Assembly: GCA_018714645.1 (NCBI GenBank)
Contig: DVND01000122.1
Span: 1-9,952, forward strand
Direction: 5' to 3'
From: Candidatus Avimonoglobus intestinipullorum
GTDB lineage: Bacteria; Bacillota; Clostridia; UBA1381
DNA: 9,952 bases
The notes beneath the pieces are model-generated. The model did not search any database and was not told the origin of the DNA. It was given only the letters and a program-made list of their open reading frames with translations. Each line of letters begins with the position of its first letter. The stretch's first letter is position 1. Both the position numbers and the translations under genes were made by a program. Shown here in pieces: positions 1-6,559 of this stretch.

Positions 1-6
1 GTAAAT

Positions 7-26
7 AAAAACTACAATATGTAGCT
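7..26 (-). terminator. Weak candidate terminator after the stalk-domain gene
   Basis: On the minus strand, just after the stop codon of the gene ending at position 25, AGCTACA can pair with TGTAGTT (seven pairs, one G-U) across a three-base loop, followed by a short T run. The stem is short and AT-rich and overlaps the stop codon, so it is only a candidate. The true terminator could lie beyond the window edge. Confidence 0.35.
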
Positions 27-1506
27 ATTCAATCGTCACAGTTTTTGTGGCGTCGTCCCAGCTGACGGTGCGTTCCAGCGCCTCCGATACCGCCCGCAGC
101 GGCACATATGTCCTGTCATGGTAAATCATAGATGGGGCGTCCATATCTATCACCGTGCCGTTCTTGGTAAACCACTCCTCGCCAATCCGCAGCACAATAG
201 TCGTCCCGTCGCGCACTGCTGTGACCGTCCTGGTCTCGTTTTCCCACGAAACCGCCGCCCCCAGCTTTTCGAACACCGCCCGCATCGGGATCAGTACGTG
301 GTCGTTGACCATCATCAGCTTCTGCTCCACGTCAACCTGCTCTCCATCGATGAATACCGTGATTGTGTCCGCCGGCGCAGGCGTTCCTGTGGGCACAGCC
401 GTTGGCCGTCCCGTGGGCTCCGCGCCGGGCGCTGCTGTTGGCTCTGCCGTCTGCCGCACCGGCGGTTCCGTCGGCTCCGCCGTCGGTACAGCCGTGGGCG
501 CTGCCGTCCCTTCCGGCCTTGTTTCCGGGCTTGGCGTGGAATCCGGGTCTAAAAACGGGTCGTAGTCGTTTTCGTCATTGTAGATGGCGTTTATTTTCGG
601 CTCGTAAATTTCCCGTTGTTTACTCGAATTCCCCCATGAAACCAATCCCGATTTAAACGCCATGTTGTGCTTGATGTCGTCAAGGTCTATTGTATAGTCC
701 ATGCCGTCCAACTGCAGCTGCAGCGCTTCCGGGTAGAGCAGCTCCTCGTCCGCATAGTGTACAAAAATGTGCAGGATTCCGATGTCGTCCGTTATCATCC
801 GGTCTATATACTCTTTTGATGCGGTCACGATCGGGTCGTATTCCAGATAGCCGGTTTGCGTTTCATAACTCGCCCCATACGTGTACTGGGGCGTATGCCA
901 TGTCCCCTCCATTTCCACTCTCGGCCGCAGTTCGCCGCCCATGCCAAGAAACCATTTTTCGGCTTTGTCACCATACAAACATAAAAGACTTATATTATCT
1001 CCATAATGCGTCTCTATATCCTGATAATCTACGGTCCATGTTGAACCTGAAAACATGCGCACATATATTGTATTATCCGACGATAACCGCGCGGCCCAAT
1101 CCGTGTCTACATCTTTCAATGTGAATTCAGCGCGGTTTCTAAGTTGCGTTTGACGTTCACTGTCCTGAACTATGGAACCGGTTAATGCAAGTATGTCATG
1201 ACGGTCTTCACCTTGCAAATAATAAGCATTGTCTTTCACTTGCTGTTTTTGTTCCGCCGTTAACTCGTCATAGCTCGCCGCATATTCCGTGGAATAAGGA
1301 GGTAACCCAGGGAACAATTCATCCAATACGTACTCCGGCGTATACGTTGCTCCGGGCTGTCCTTCGGCTAGAACAGTGTTATACGGAGAAAAAATAGAGA
1401 ATTCCCCTGTCGGAAGCAAATTGCACGTCAGTGCAAATACCAGCAGCAATGCCCATTTGATGTGTTTCACAGGGGTCCTTAGGGATTGTTTTTTCTTTGT
1501 TTTCAT
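25..1506 (-). CDS. Secreted protein with C-terminal copper-amine-oxidase-N-like (stalk) domain
   Basis: A 493-residue exported protein. Residues 1-47 form a long signal peptide: a basic start (MKTKKK), a hydrophobic core at about 18-31 and a probable cleavage after VLA-47. Residues 48-315 are a Tyr/Asp-rich region I do not recognise. Residues 322-380 are a Pro/Thr/Ala/Glu-rich linker with PTAxPT-like units. Residues 382-493 match the copper amine oxidase N-terminal-like or 'stalk' domain found in many Bacillota surface proteins: two halves, each with VPLRAV or IPMRAV followed by a W-x(3)-T-x-TV strand. Despite the family name, nothing here indicates copper binding or oxidase activity, and the domain is normally a structural or wall-associated module. 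The start at 1506 follows AAAGGAGG at a normal distance. The gene is probably monocistronic, since a strong terminator lies upstream at 1717-1764. Secretion and the C-terminal domain are confident; the role is unknown. Confidence 0.85.
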   Translation of the reverse strand: MKTKKKQSLRTPVKHIKWALLLVFALTCNLLPTGEFSIFSPYNTVLAEGQPGATYTPEYVLDELFPGLPPYSTEYAASYDELTAEQKQQVKDNAYYLQGEDRHDILALTGSIVQDSERQTQLRNRAEFTLKDVDTDWAARLSSDNTIYVRMFSGSTWTVDYQDIETHYGDNISLLCLYGDKAEKWFLGMGGELRPRVEMEGTWHTPQYTYGASYETQTGYLEYDPIVTASKEYIDRMITDDIGILHIFVHYADEELLYPEALQLQLDGMDYTIDLDDIKHNMAFKSGLVSWGNSSKQREIYEPKINAIYNDENDYDPFLDPDSTPSPETRPEGTAAPTAVPTAEPTEPPVRQTAEPTAAPGAEPTGRPTAVPTGTPAPADTITVFIDGEQVDVEQKLMMVNDHVLIPMRAVFEKLGAAVSWENETRTVTAVRDGTTIVLRIGEEWFTKNGTVIDMDAPSMIYHDRTYVPLRAVSEALERTVSWDDATKTVTIE

Positions 1507-1584
1507 TGTTCATCCTCCTTTTTTAATGTCGTCCGTTTATTTTACCTTTTACTTACAAGACGCTTGAACCCCCGGAAAGGTTGC

Positions 1585-1614
1585 ATAAAAATAAAATTTT
1601 TTTTGATTTGTCAA
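1585..1614 (-). promoter_or_regulatory. Candidate sigma-A promoter for the stalk-domain gene
   Basis: Minus-strand TTGACA (1614-1609, perfect -35) is followed after 18 bases by TTTTAT (1590-1585, four of six to TATAAT). The spacer is A/T-tract-rich. Transcription would start near 1578, giving a leader of about 70 bases. A second possible -10 (TAAAAT, 1544-1539) lacks a good -35. Confidence 0.4.
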
Positions 1615-1716
1615 AAACCCGCGCGGCCGTCGTGCTGATAAGCTGTTTACTGCGCGGCTTCCGAGGTGCTTCCCTAAAAAAACAACGCCAGATCAATTGC
1701 CCTCTTAATCGTATAA

Positions 1717-1764
1717 AAAAGCGCAAATGTAAAACACCCGTTCGTGTCTTACATCTACGCTTTT
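1717..1764 (-). terminator. Strong rho-independent terminator after the membrane deacetylase gene
   Basis: Minus-strand arms 1764-1744 and 1737-1717 form a 21-bp stem with a six-base loop, followed by a T run. The three non-Watson-Crick positions are all G-U pairs when read as minus-strand RNA but A-C mismatches when read from the plus strand. This fixes the orientation. It lies 12 bases after the stop codon of the deacetylase gene at 1776. Confidence 0.9.
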
Positions 1765-1775
1765 AGAACATTGTA

Positions 1776-2696
1776 TTATGCCTGATCCAGCGTTTTAAAC
1801 GTATATCCCTGGCTGATGAGGTACTCAATGATTTGCGGCAGCGCCTCCGCGGTTGTTTTCTTTGCGGCGGCGTCATGCATCAGGACGACGATGTGGTCGC
1901 GCTTTGCAGTCGATTTCACGCGCTCCACCAACTGGGAGGCAGATGGCGACCCGCCTTCCGCATCGCCGTTTAACGCGTTCCAGTCACAGTAGCGGAACCC
2001 ATTCTGCTCCAGCGTCTTTTTATACTCCTGTTTCTTTTTCCCATAAGAACCGGCATCATACCCGCCGCCGGGGAACCGGAACACCTTCGGATAATCCGGG
2101 TCATTGGTAATACCCTGGATCAATTCGTGCGTTTTTTGCACTTCGGTTATAAACGCCTCCTCAGATGCATATAGTTTACTGTAATTATGCGCATAAGAGT
2201 GGTTCGCCAGCAAATGCCCTTCATCATAAACACGTCTGGACATATCCGGGTTTTGTTCAATCAAAGACCCCACTTCAAAAAAAGTGGCTTTGACGTTATA
2301 ACGGCGGAGTGTATCCAGAATTTTCGGCGTCACAGAAGTGGTCGGACCATCGTCAAAGGTCAGATATGCGACTTTTACGCCGTCGTCAACGGCTTTCACC
2401 GCTTTCAGGATGTCAGCCGGCTTTTCAGGAGCAGGCGGGTACAGCGCCAGCGTTTCATCTGCCGCCGGCTCGCCGGAAGCATCCGGGGATGCGGACGGGT
2501 CTGCAGCATCAACAGGAGCGGATACCGGTAAATTTTCATCAGGCTTCGGTTTGGCTTTTATATTTGCGTAAATCGCACCGGCAGCCGCCGCAACAATCAG
2601 AAGGAGCACCGTAAAAAAAATACACCTTCTGCGCATCATCTGCTGCCGCCGTCTCCTCCTCATTTTCCGGCGCCGCTCAAATTCTTCATACTGCAT
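1776..2696 (-). CDS. Membrane-anchored polysaccharide (peptidoglycan) deacetylase, NodB family
   Basis: A 306-residue carbohydrate esterase family 4 enzyme that probably removes N-acetyl groups from peptidoglycan sugars outside the cell. All five NodB motifs are visible: TFDDG (113-117, catalytic base and metal Asp), HSYAH (166-170, metal histidines), RFPGG (207-211), the DWN segment (about 238) and LMHD (272-275). A single membrane helix at about 26-43 follows a strikingly arginine-rich cytoplasmic tail (residues 6-24), which gives a type II topology. A Pro/Ala/Asp-rich linker (about 57-95) joins the anchor to the enzyme. I chose the ATG at 2696 because GGGGTG lies seven bases upstream and a consensus promoter is correctly placed. 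An in-frame TTG at 2753 falls in the promoter and is rejected. It is divergent from the PdaA-type gene. Substrate (GlcNAc or MurNAc) cannot be told from sequence. Confidence 0.9.
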   Translation of the reverse strand: MQYEEFERRRKMRRRRRQQMMRRRCIFFTVLLLIVAAAAGAIYANIKAKPKPDENLPVSAPVDAADPSASPDASGEPAADETLALYPPAPEKPADILKAVKAVDDGVKVAYLTFDDGPTTSVTPKILDTLRRYNVKATFFEVGSLIEQNPDMSRRVYDEGHLLANHSYAHNYSKLYASEEAFITEVQKTHELIQGITNDPDYPKVFRFPGGGYDAGSYGKKKQEYKKTLEQNGFRYCDWNALNGDAEGGSPSASQLVERVKSTAKRDHIVVLMHDAAAKKTTAEALPQIIEYLISQGYTFKTLDQA

Positions 2697-2731
2697 ACGC
2701 TCACCCCACTTACAAAAATCCCATTTCCTAT

Positions 2732-2760
2732 AGTATACTACATGATTGCCCAAAATTCAA
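2732..2760 (-). promoter_or_regulatory. Sigma-A promoter for the membrane deacetylase gene
   Basis: Minus-strand TTGAAT (2760-2755) and TATACT (2737-2732) are separated by exactly 17 bases, each five of six or close to consensus. Transcription would start near 2725, about 30 bases before the chosen ATG at 2696. The element lies in the 106-base divergent spacer shared with the pdaA-like gene, so a regulator binding here could affect both. Confidence 0.75.
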
Positions 2761-2792
2761 CATAAATTGTATTAAATTATTATAAATATTAT

Positions 2793-2797
2793 GGAGG
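2793..2797 (+). promoter_or_regulatory. Ribosome binding site that sets the pdaA-like start
   Basis: GGAGG lies five bases before the ATG at 2803. The in-frame ATG at 2791 overlaps this site and has only AT-rich sequence upstream, so it is not the likely start. Beginning at 2803 also gives a normal lipoprotein signal peptide. Confidence 0.75.
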
Positions 2798-2802
2798 TTC
2801 TC

Positions 2803-3663
2803 ATGCAAAAATTAATTCTTTTAACCGTTCTCATTTTTTGCCTTTCCGGCTGCGGCAATTCCCCCGGCTGTCCCACAGCAGAGCCGGCGCCGCACCCTTC
2901 CCCCACACCGGTGGAATCGTCCGCGCCCGAACCCTCCCCGCCGCAGCTAAAAACCGCTGCGGAATACGCCGCGCTCGATAATAAGGGCAGCGGCTGGGGC
3001 CTTAAAAAGAACAAGGGCGCCGAACCGGACATCCCTGATTCTGCAAAAGCACTTCTCGCAAAATACAATGGCTATTATATGGATCAAACGAAACCGAAAG
3101 CGCTGTATCTCACCTTTGATGAAGGCTATGAAAACGGTTATACCGCCCAAATCCTCGACACGCTGAAAAAATGTAATGTACCGGCGGCATTTTTCGTAAC
3201 CGGCCCATATTTGAAAACCGAAACGGAATTGATTACCCGCATGGTAAACGAGGGCCATATTGTAGGCAACCACACCGTGCACCATCCCAACCTGCCAAAA
3301 CTGGATGACGCCGCGCAGATGGCGGCGGAACTGACAGAGCTGAATAACGCCTTTCAGGCCGAATATGGGATCCAAATGCGATATATGCGCCCGCCGGAGG
3401 GGGAATTCAGCGAACGGATGCTGGCAGTCGCCAACGATTTGGGCTACAAGACCATTTTTTGGAGCTTCGCCTACAAGGACTGGGATGCAACGCATCAAAG
3501 CGGCGCGGATTACGCGTTCCAGCAGGTTACGCCCTATTTCCACGACGGCGCAATTTTACTGCTGCACGCGGTATCCAAAGACAATGCCGACGCATTGGAA
3601 CGTATTATACAGTATGCCCATGAAAACGGATATGAATTCAGAAGCCTCGACGAATTGGAATAA
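2803..3663 (+). CDS. pdaA: PdaA-type lipoprotein polysaccharide deacetylase (spore cortex muramic-delta-lactam type)
   Basis: A 286-residue NodB-fold enzyme resembling PdaA, which de-N-acetylates muramic acid on the way to muramic delta-lactam in spore cortex. A lipoprotein signal ends in LSGC, so Cys17 would be lipidated. A Pro/Ser-rich spacer (about 22-48) follows. The diagnostic segment LTFDEGYENGYT carries motif 1 (TFDEG, 104-108). PdaA proteins share the GYENGYT continuation and do not have the TFDDG of ordinary NodB enzymes; in B. subtilis PdaA it is TFDNG. Further motifs are HTVHH (157-161), RPPEG (196-200), WSFAYKDWD (about 220-228) and LLLHAVSKDN (253-262). The promoter is unclear: TTGCCC (2746-2751) and TATTAA (2770-2775) are a weak candidate, and a sporulation sigma factor could be used instead. 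No terminator separates it from radC 63 bases downstream, so readthrough is possible. Family membership is strong; the spore role is inferred. Confidence 0.85.
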   Translation: MQKLILLTVLIFCLSGCGNSPGCPTAEPAPHPSPTPVESSAPEPSPPQLKTAAEYAALDNKGSGWGLKKNKGAEPDIPDSAKALLAKYNGYYMDQTKPKALYLTFDEGYENGYTAQILDTLKKCNVPAAFFVTGPYLKTETELITRMVNEGHIVGNHTVHHPNLPKLDDAAQMAAELTELNNAFQAEYGIQMRYMRPPEGEFSERMLAVANDLGYKTIFWSFAYKDWDATHQSGADYAFQQVTPYFHDGAILLLHAVSKDNADALERIIQYAHENGYEFRSLDELE

Positions 3664-3666
3664 ATA

Positions 3667-3695
3667 TTGACAAGATTCGCACAATCGGATAAAAT
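3667..3695 (+). promoter_or_regulatory. Near-consensus sigma-A promoter for radC
   Basis: TTGACA (3667-3672) is a perfect -35, followed after 17 bases by TAAAAT (3690-3695, five of six). It begins three bases after the pdaA-like stop codon. Transcription would start near 3702, leaving a leader of about 25 bases with AAGGACGG as ribosome binding site. Confidence 0.85.
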
Positions 3696-3726
3696 GATAG
3701 CAAACAATACATAAGGACGGATACCA

Positions 3727-4422
3727 ATGAAAAATGAAAACCCGCACAAAGGGCATCGGGAACGGATGCGCAGGAAATTTCTGGAACACGGCATTGACTC
3801 CTTTGAACAGCATGAAATTCTGGAGCTGCTGCTGTTCTATTCCTATCCCCAACGGAACACGAATATCATCGCGCATAACCTTTTAAAAAAATTTGGTTCC
3901 TTATCAGGTGTTTTCGATGCAGACTATAAAAGCCTGACCGAGGTGGAGGACGTGGGCGAAAATACGGCGACGCTGTTAAAACTCCAAAGCGCCATGTGCA
4001 GGATTTACATGGAGGACAAATTTAAGGAGGTCAAAAATGAACAACTGACCCCGGCCAACGCCGGCGATTATGTCAAAACCTTATTTTACGGCTATACCAC
4101 GGAAGTCTTTTACCTGCTGTCCCTGGATGTGGAATGCAGATTGATCAGCGCAGATATCATTTCAAAAGGGACGGTAAACAGCGCGCCCGTCTACTCCAGG
4201 GAGGTAGTCAAAAAAGCGCTGGATACCGGCGCCGCATTCGCCATCCTGGCCCATAACCATCCCAACGGGGCATTGTTCCCTTCGGACAGCGATATCAAGA
4301 TCACGAAAATGATTGAAGATGCGCTCAGCTATATCAAGGTGCGCCTGATTGACCATCTGATTGTCGCTGACAACCGCTATATCAGCCTGGCAAAGGAATA
4401 CCACGTTTTTGACAAGCAATAA
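3727..4422 (+). CDS. radC: RadC family JAB-domain protein
   Basis: A 231-residue RadC (UPF0758) protein of normal length. The N-terminal part (about 5-90) holds the family segment GHRERMRRKFL, the ELLLFYS stretch and a helix-hairpin-helix-like region (TEVEDVGENTATLLK). The C-terminal part (about 108-228) is the JAB/MPN metalloprotease-like domain. It has Glu126, His176-x-His178 in HNHPNG, and Ser186/Asp189 of the SxxD element, so all zinc ligands of the JAMM motif are present. RadC was named for DNA repair, but that role is disputed and its biochemical activity is unproven. Expression is probably constitutive from its own promoter, and the terminator begins inside the stop codon. It converges with the radical SAM/DUF4130 operon. 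I see no mobile-element context of the kind that often surrounds accessory radC copies. Confidence 0.95.
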   Translation: MKNENPHKGHRERMRRKFLEHGIDSFEQHEILELLLFYSYPQRNTNIIAHNLLKKFGSLSGVFDADYKSLTEVEDVGENTATLLKLQSAMCRIYMEDKFKEVKNEQLTPANAGDYVKTLFYGYTTEVFYLLSLDVECRLISADIISKGTVNSAPVYSREVVKKALDTGAAFAILAHNHPNGALFPSDSDIKITKMIEDALSYIKVRLIDHLIVADNRYISLAKEYHVFDKQ

Positions 4423-4450
4423 AAATACCGGAGCACTCCGGTATTTTTTT
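4421..4450. terminator. Shared bidirectional terminator between convergent genes
   Basis: AAAAATACCGGA pairs perfectly with TCCGGTATTTTT around the loop GCAC, with T runs on both strands. It fills the 26-base gap between radC and the convergent DUF4130 gene, and both stop codons fall within the A/T flanks. It should therefore stop transcription from both sides. Confidence 0.95.
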
Positions 4451-5207
4451 ATGCCTCCATCTCGGGCAGGAACCTCCAGAACCGTTTCGGCATATGGTTC
4501 ATGCGGCACCGTTCATTGTGCCGCTGCCTGATTTCCACCGTCCGGTAAAACTCCCGCCACAGCTTCCGGTACTGCCGTTCCTCCGCCGTATACCGCACCG
4601 CCGGGACGCCGTCCGTGGACGTCAGGTAAAGTTCCCGCCCGTTATATACCATGCACTGCCTCCGCCCCACGTCGTGGATCATCCAGGGCATCTGCGGCAG
4701 GCGCGCCTGAAAATGCGGGGCGAGCAGCGGCAGCACCTGGCATTTCGGCTCGATTTCGCTGTAGTAAATACCGCCCTCCAGCTCCGCAAACCGTACAAAC
4801 CCCATATACTGATGGGCCTCCCCGCGGACACGGCGCCCCGCGTCCAGCACCCGGGCGACACAGTCCAACATCAAATACGCATCCATCTTTGCCCCGAGCC
4901 GGAACCCTGTGCGCACATAGTCCAGGCACAGCCGCCCCCGTCCGGGTTCATCGGATAAGTATGCATAATAGAGGTTCTCCAGCGCTTCCCCGCCTATTTT
5001 TTTCCTGACGCCCGCGGCAACGCGTTCCGCCTTTTCCAAATCGGTTTGGATTGCCGTATCCTCCCAAAGCAGCGCCTGCTGCGCCATTTGTCCCGCTTCC
5101 GCGATTTCCAGCGGCGTCTCGCGCCGGTAATAGCTTTCAAAAATGGCTGTCAAAAGCCCGTCAAAGCTGCCGTCATACAAATACACTATATCTCTCCCGT
5201 CAGGCAT
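4449..5207 (-). CDS. DUF4130 protein, partner of the radical SAM protein (probable DNA metabolism protein)
   Basis: A 252-residue soluble protein of the DUF4130 / TIGR03915 family, annotated generically as 'probable DNA metabolism protein'. Family signatures visible are the start segment YLYDGSFDGLL (10-19), the central YYSEIEPK-x(3)-LPLLAPHF block (148-166), and the C-terminal LWREFY (216-221) with MPKRFWRFLPE (239-249). In many other bacteria this domain is fused to a uracil-DNA-glycosylase-family domain; no such fusion is present here. It overlaps the end of the radical SAM gene by 22 bases and is almost certainly translated from the same mRNA. I start it at the ATG at 5207, because family members begin almost directly with this YLYDG segment and AAAGGAGG lies ten bases upstream. 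An extension to 5255 is possible but would place the ribosome binding site inside the coding region. The catalytic role is unknown. Confidence 0.9.
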   Translation of the reverse strand: MPDGRDIVYLYDGSFDGLLTAIFESYYRRETPLEIAEAGQMAQQALLWEDTAIQTDLEKAERVAAGVRKKIGGEALENLYYAYLSDEPGRGRLCLDYVRTGFRLGAKMDAYLMLDCVARVLDAGRRVRGEAHQYMGFVRFAELEGGIYYSEIEPKCQVLPLLAPHFQARLPQMPWMIHDVGRRQCMVYNGRELYLTSTDGVPAVRYTAEERQYRKLWREFYRTVEIRQRHNERCRMNHMPKRFWRFLPEMEA

Positions 5208-6457
5208 TTTACATGATCCTCCTTTGTGGGCAGCAGGCTTTCCTGCCCATAGCACGTTTTACTGTCGGAAAGGAGCATCGGCGTAACCAGCTCCTCCCGG
5301 ATCCAGATATTTTGATACGTCTTTCCGCCGCAGGTGACAAAATATTTGGCCCGCTTCATGGAAATCCGCATTTTTTTCAAATCCTCAAAACGCAGCGCCG
5401 CCACCCGCCGCGCGCGCACTATTTTCTGCGCACTGCGCACCCCCAGCCCCGGGACGCGCAGCAGCATTTGATACGGCGCACGGTTGATTTCCACCGGGAA
5501 CAATTCCCAATGCCGCAGCGCCCAATCGCATTTCGGGTCGATGAAATTGTTGAAATTCGGATGCTCCGCGCTCAAAAGCTCCTCTGCCGTGAAGCCATAA
5601 TACCGCAGGAGCCAGTCCGCCTGGTAAATCCGGTGCTCGCGCAGCAGCGGCGGCGCGGTCACAGGCAGCAGCGGGTTTGTCCCCACCGGGATGTACGCCG
5701 AATAATACACGCGCTTGAGCGCATACCGTTTATACAGCTGCTCCGAAAGCGTCAGGATGCTGTAATCCGTTTCCGGCGTCGCGCCGATAATCATCTGGGT
5801 GCTCTGCCCCGCCGGCGCAAAGGACGGCGCATGCCGGTACAGCGCCAGCTCCTGTTTGGATTGGGTAATTGCGCCTGTGATCTGGCCCATGGGACACAGG
5901 ATCGCCTCTTTGGATTTTTGCGGCGCGAAAGCCTTTAAAGAAGCGTTGCTGGGCAATTCAATATTCACGCTGACGCGGTCCGCCAGCAGCCCAATCCGGT
6001 TGATGAGCTCCTGAGAAGCCCCCGGAATGGTTTTCGCGTGGATATACCCGTTAAAACGGTACGCTCTGCGCAGAATCGTCAGGCACTCGATCAACAGCTC
6101 CATGGTGTGGTCCGGGGAACGCACAACGGCAGAGCTTAAAAACAGCCCTTCTATATAATTACGCTTATAGAACTGAATTGTCAGATCGGCGAGTTCCCGC
6201 GGCGTAAACGCGGCGCGGGGAACGTCGTTGGAAGTGCGGTTGACGCAATACTGACAGTCATACATACAGAAATTCGTGAGCAATACTTTCAGCAGGGACA
6301 CGCACCGCCCATCGCCCGAAAACGTATGGCAAATCCCCATCCTGGCGGCATTCCCGATCCCTCCCGGCATATTCTTCCGCTCTGACCCGCTGGAGGAACA
6401 GGACGCGTCATACTTGGCACTGTCCGCAAGGATTTTCAGTTTTTCCAAAAGCTCCAT
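5186..6457 (-). CDS. Radical SAM protein, putative DNA modification/repair (TIGR03916-like)
   Basis: A 423-residue radical SAM enzyme matching the family called 'putative DNA modification/repair radical SAM protein'. The 4Fe-4S ligands are Cys64-x3-Cys68-x2-Cys71 in NFCMYDCQYC. Conserved upstream elements include KLKILADSAKYDASCSSSG (7-25) and GICH-x(6)-GRC (41-52), which add further cysteines (20, 43, 52). The segment NRTSNDVPRA (73-82) is typical of the family. Near the C-terminus, RVPGLGVRSAQKIVRARR (334-351) is a clear helix-hairpin-helix, a non-sequence-specific DNA-binding motif that supports a DNA substrate. The start at 6457 follows AAAGGAGGGG at five bases, downstream of a consensus promoter. 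It is first in a two-gene operon with the DUF4130 gene. The protein has normal length and intact motifs. The reaction it catalyses is not known. Confidence 0.93.
   Translation of the reverse strand: MELLEKLKILADSAKYDASCSSSGSERKNMPGGIGNAARMGICHTFSGDGRCVSLLKVLLTNFCMYDCQYCVNRTSNDVPRAAFTPRELADLTIQFYKRNYIEGLFLSSAVVRSPDHTMELLIECLTILRRAYRFNGYIHAKTIPGASQELINRIGLLADRVSVNIELPSNASLKAFAPQKSKEAILCPMGQITGAITQSKQELALYRHAPSFAPAGQSTQMIIGATPETDYSILTLSEQLYKRYALKRVYYSAYIPVGTNPLLPVTAPPLLREHRIYQADWLLRYYGFTAEELLSAEHPNFNNFIDPKCDWALRHWELFPVEINRAPYQMLLRVPGLGVRSAQKIVRARRVAALRFEDLKKMRISMKRAKYFVTCGGKTYQNIWIREELVTPMLLSDSKTCYGQESLLPTKEDHVKCLTGEI
5218..5225 (-). promoter_or_regulatory. Ribosome binding site for the DUF4130 gene, with an intervening ATG-TAA
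   Basis: Minus-strand AAAGGAGG lies inside the 3' end of the radical SAM gene, ten bases before the ATG at 5207. Between them is ATGTAA (5214-5209), a start codon directly followed by a stop, only three bases from the site. The strong site next to the overlapping stop codon suggests translational coupling. Confidence 0.7.
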
Positions 6458-6477
6458 TCCGACCCCTCCTTTCCCTT

Positions 6478-6506
6478 ATTGTATCACCCGAACATACGTT
6501 TGTCAA
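6478..6506 (-). promoter_or_regulatory. Sigma-A promoter of the radical SAM/DUF4130 operon
   Basis: Minus-strand TTGACA (6506-6501) and TACAAT (6483-6478) are spaced by 17 bases, with a TGA just before the -10. Transcription would begin near 6471, about 14 bases before the start codon, so the leader holds little more than the ribosome binding site. The upstream terminator at 6514-6550 isolates this unit. No repressor operator or LexA-like palindrome is evident. Confidence 0.85.
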
Positions 6507-6513
6507 CAGTTTT

Positions 6514-6550
6514 ATAAAAAAACAGCGGGAATACCCTGCTGTTTTTTTAT
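6514..6550 (-). terminator. Terminator of the barrel/DUF4430 operon
   Basis: ATAAAAAAACAGC (6514-6526) pairs with GCTGTTTTTTTAT (6538-6550). The stem extends by GGG/CCC past a one-base bulge and is flanked by T runs. It follows the DUF4430 stop codon by ten bases on the minus strand and precedes the promoter of the next operon. Confidence 0.9.
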
Positions 6551-6559
6551 AACCGTCAT

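Noticed and set aside
1581..1766. A 61-codon plus-strand frame in the intergenic gap
   Set aside because: It runs through the minus-strand promoter and terminator, has no convincing ribosome binding site and has a composition typical of random sequence.
2947..3543. A 198-codon open frame on the minus strand
   Set aside because: It lies wholly antisense to the pdaA-like gene, whose catalytic motifs are clear, and has no ribosome binding site of note.
5051..5938. A 295-codon open frame on the plus strand
   Set aside because: It is antisense to the radical SAM and DUF4130 genes, rich in Arg/His/Pro as expected for a shadow frame in GC-rich DNA, and has no family signature. Both genes beneath it have clear motifs.
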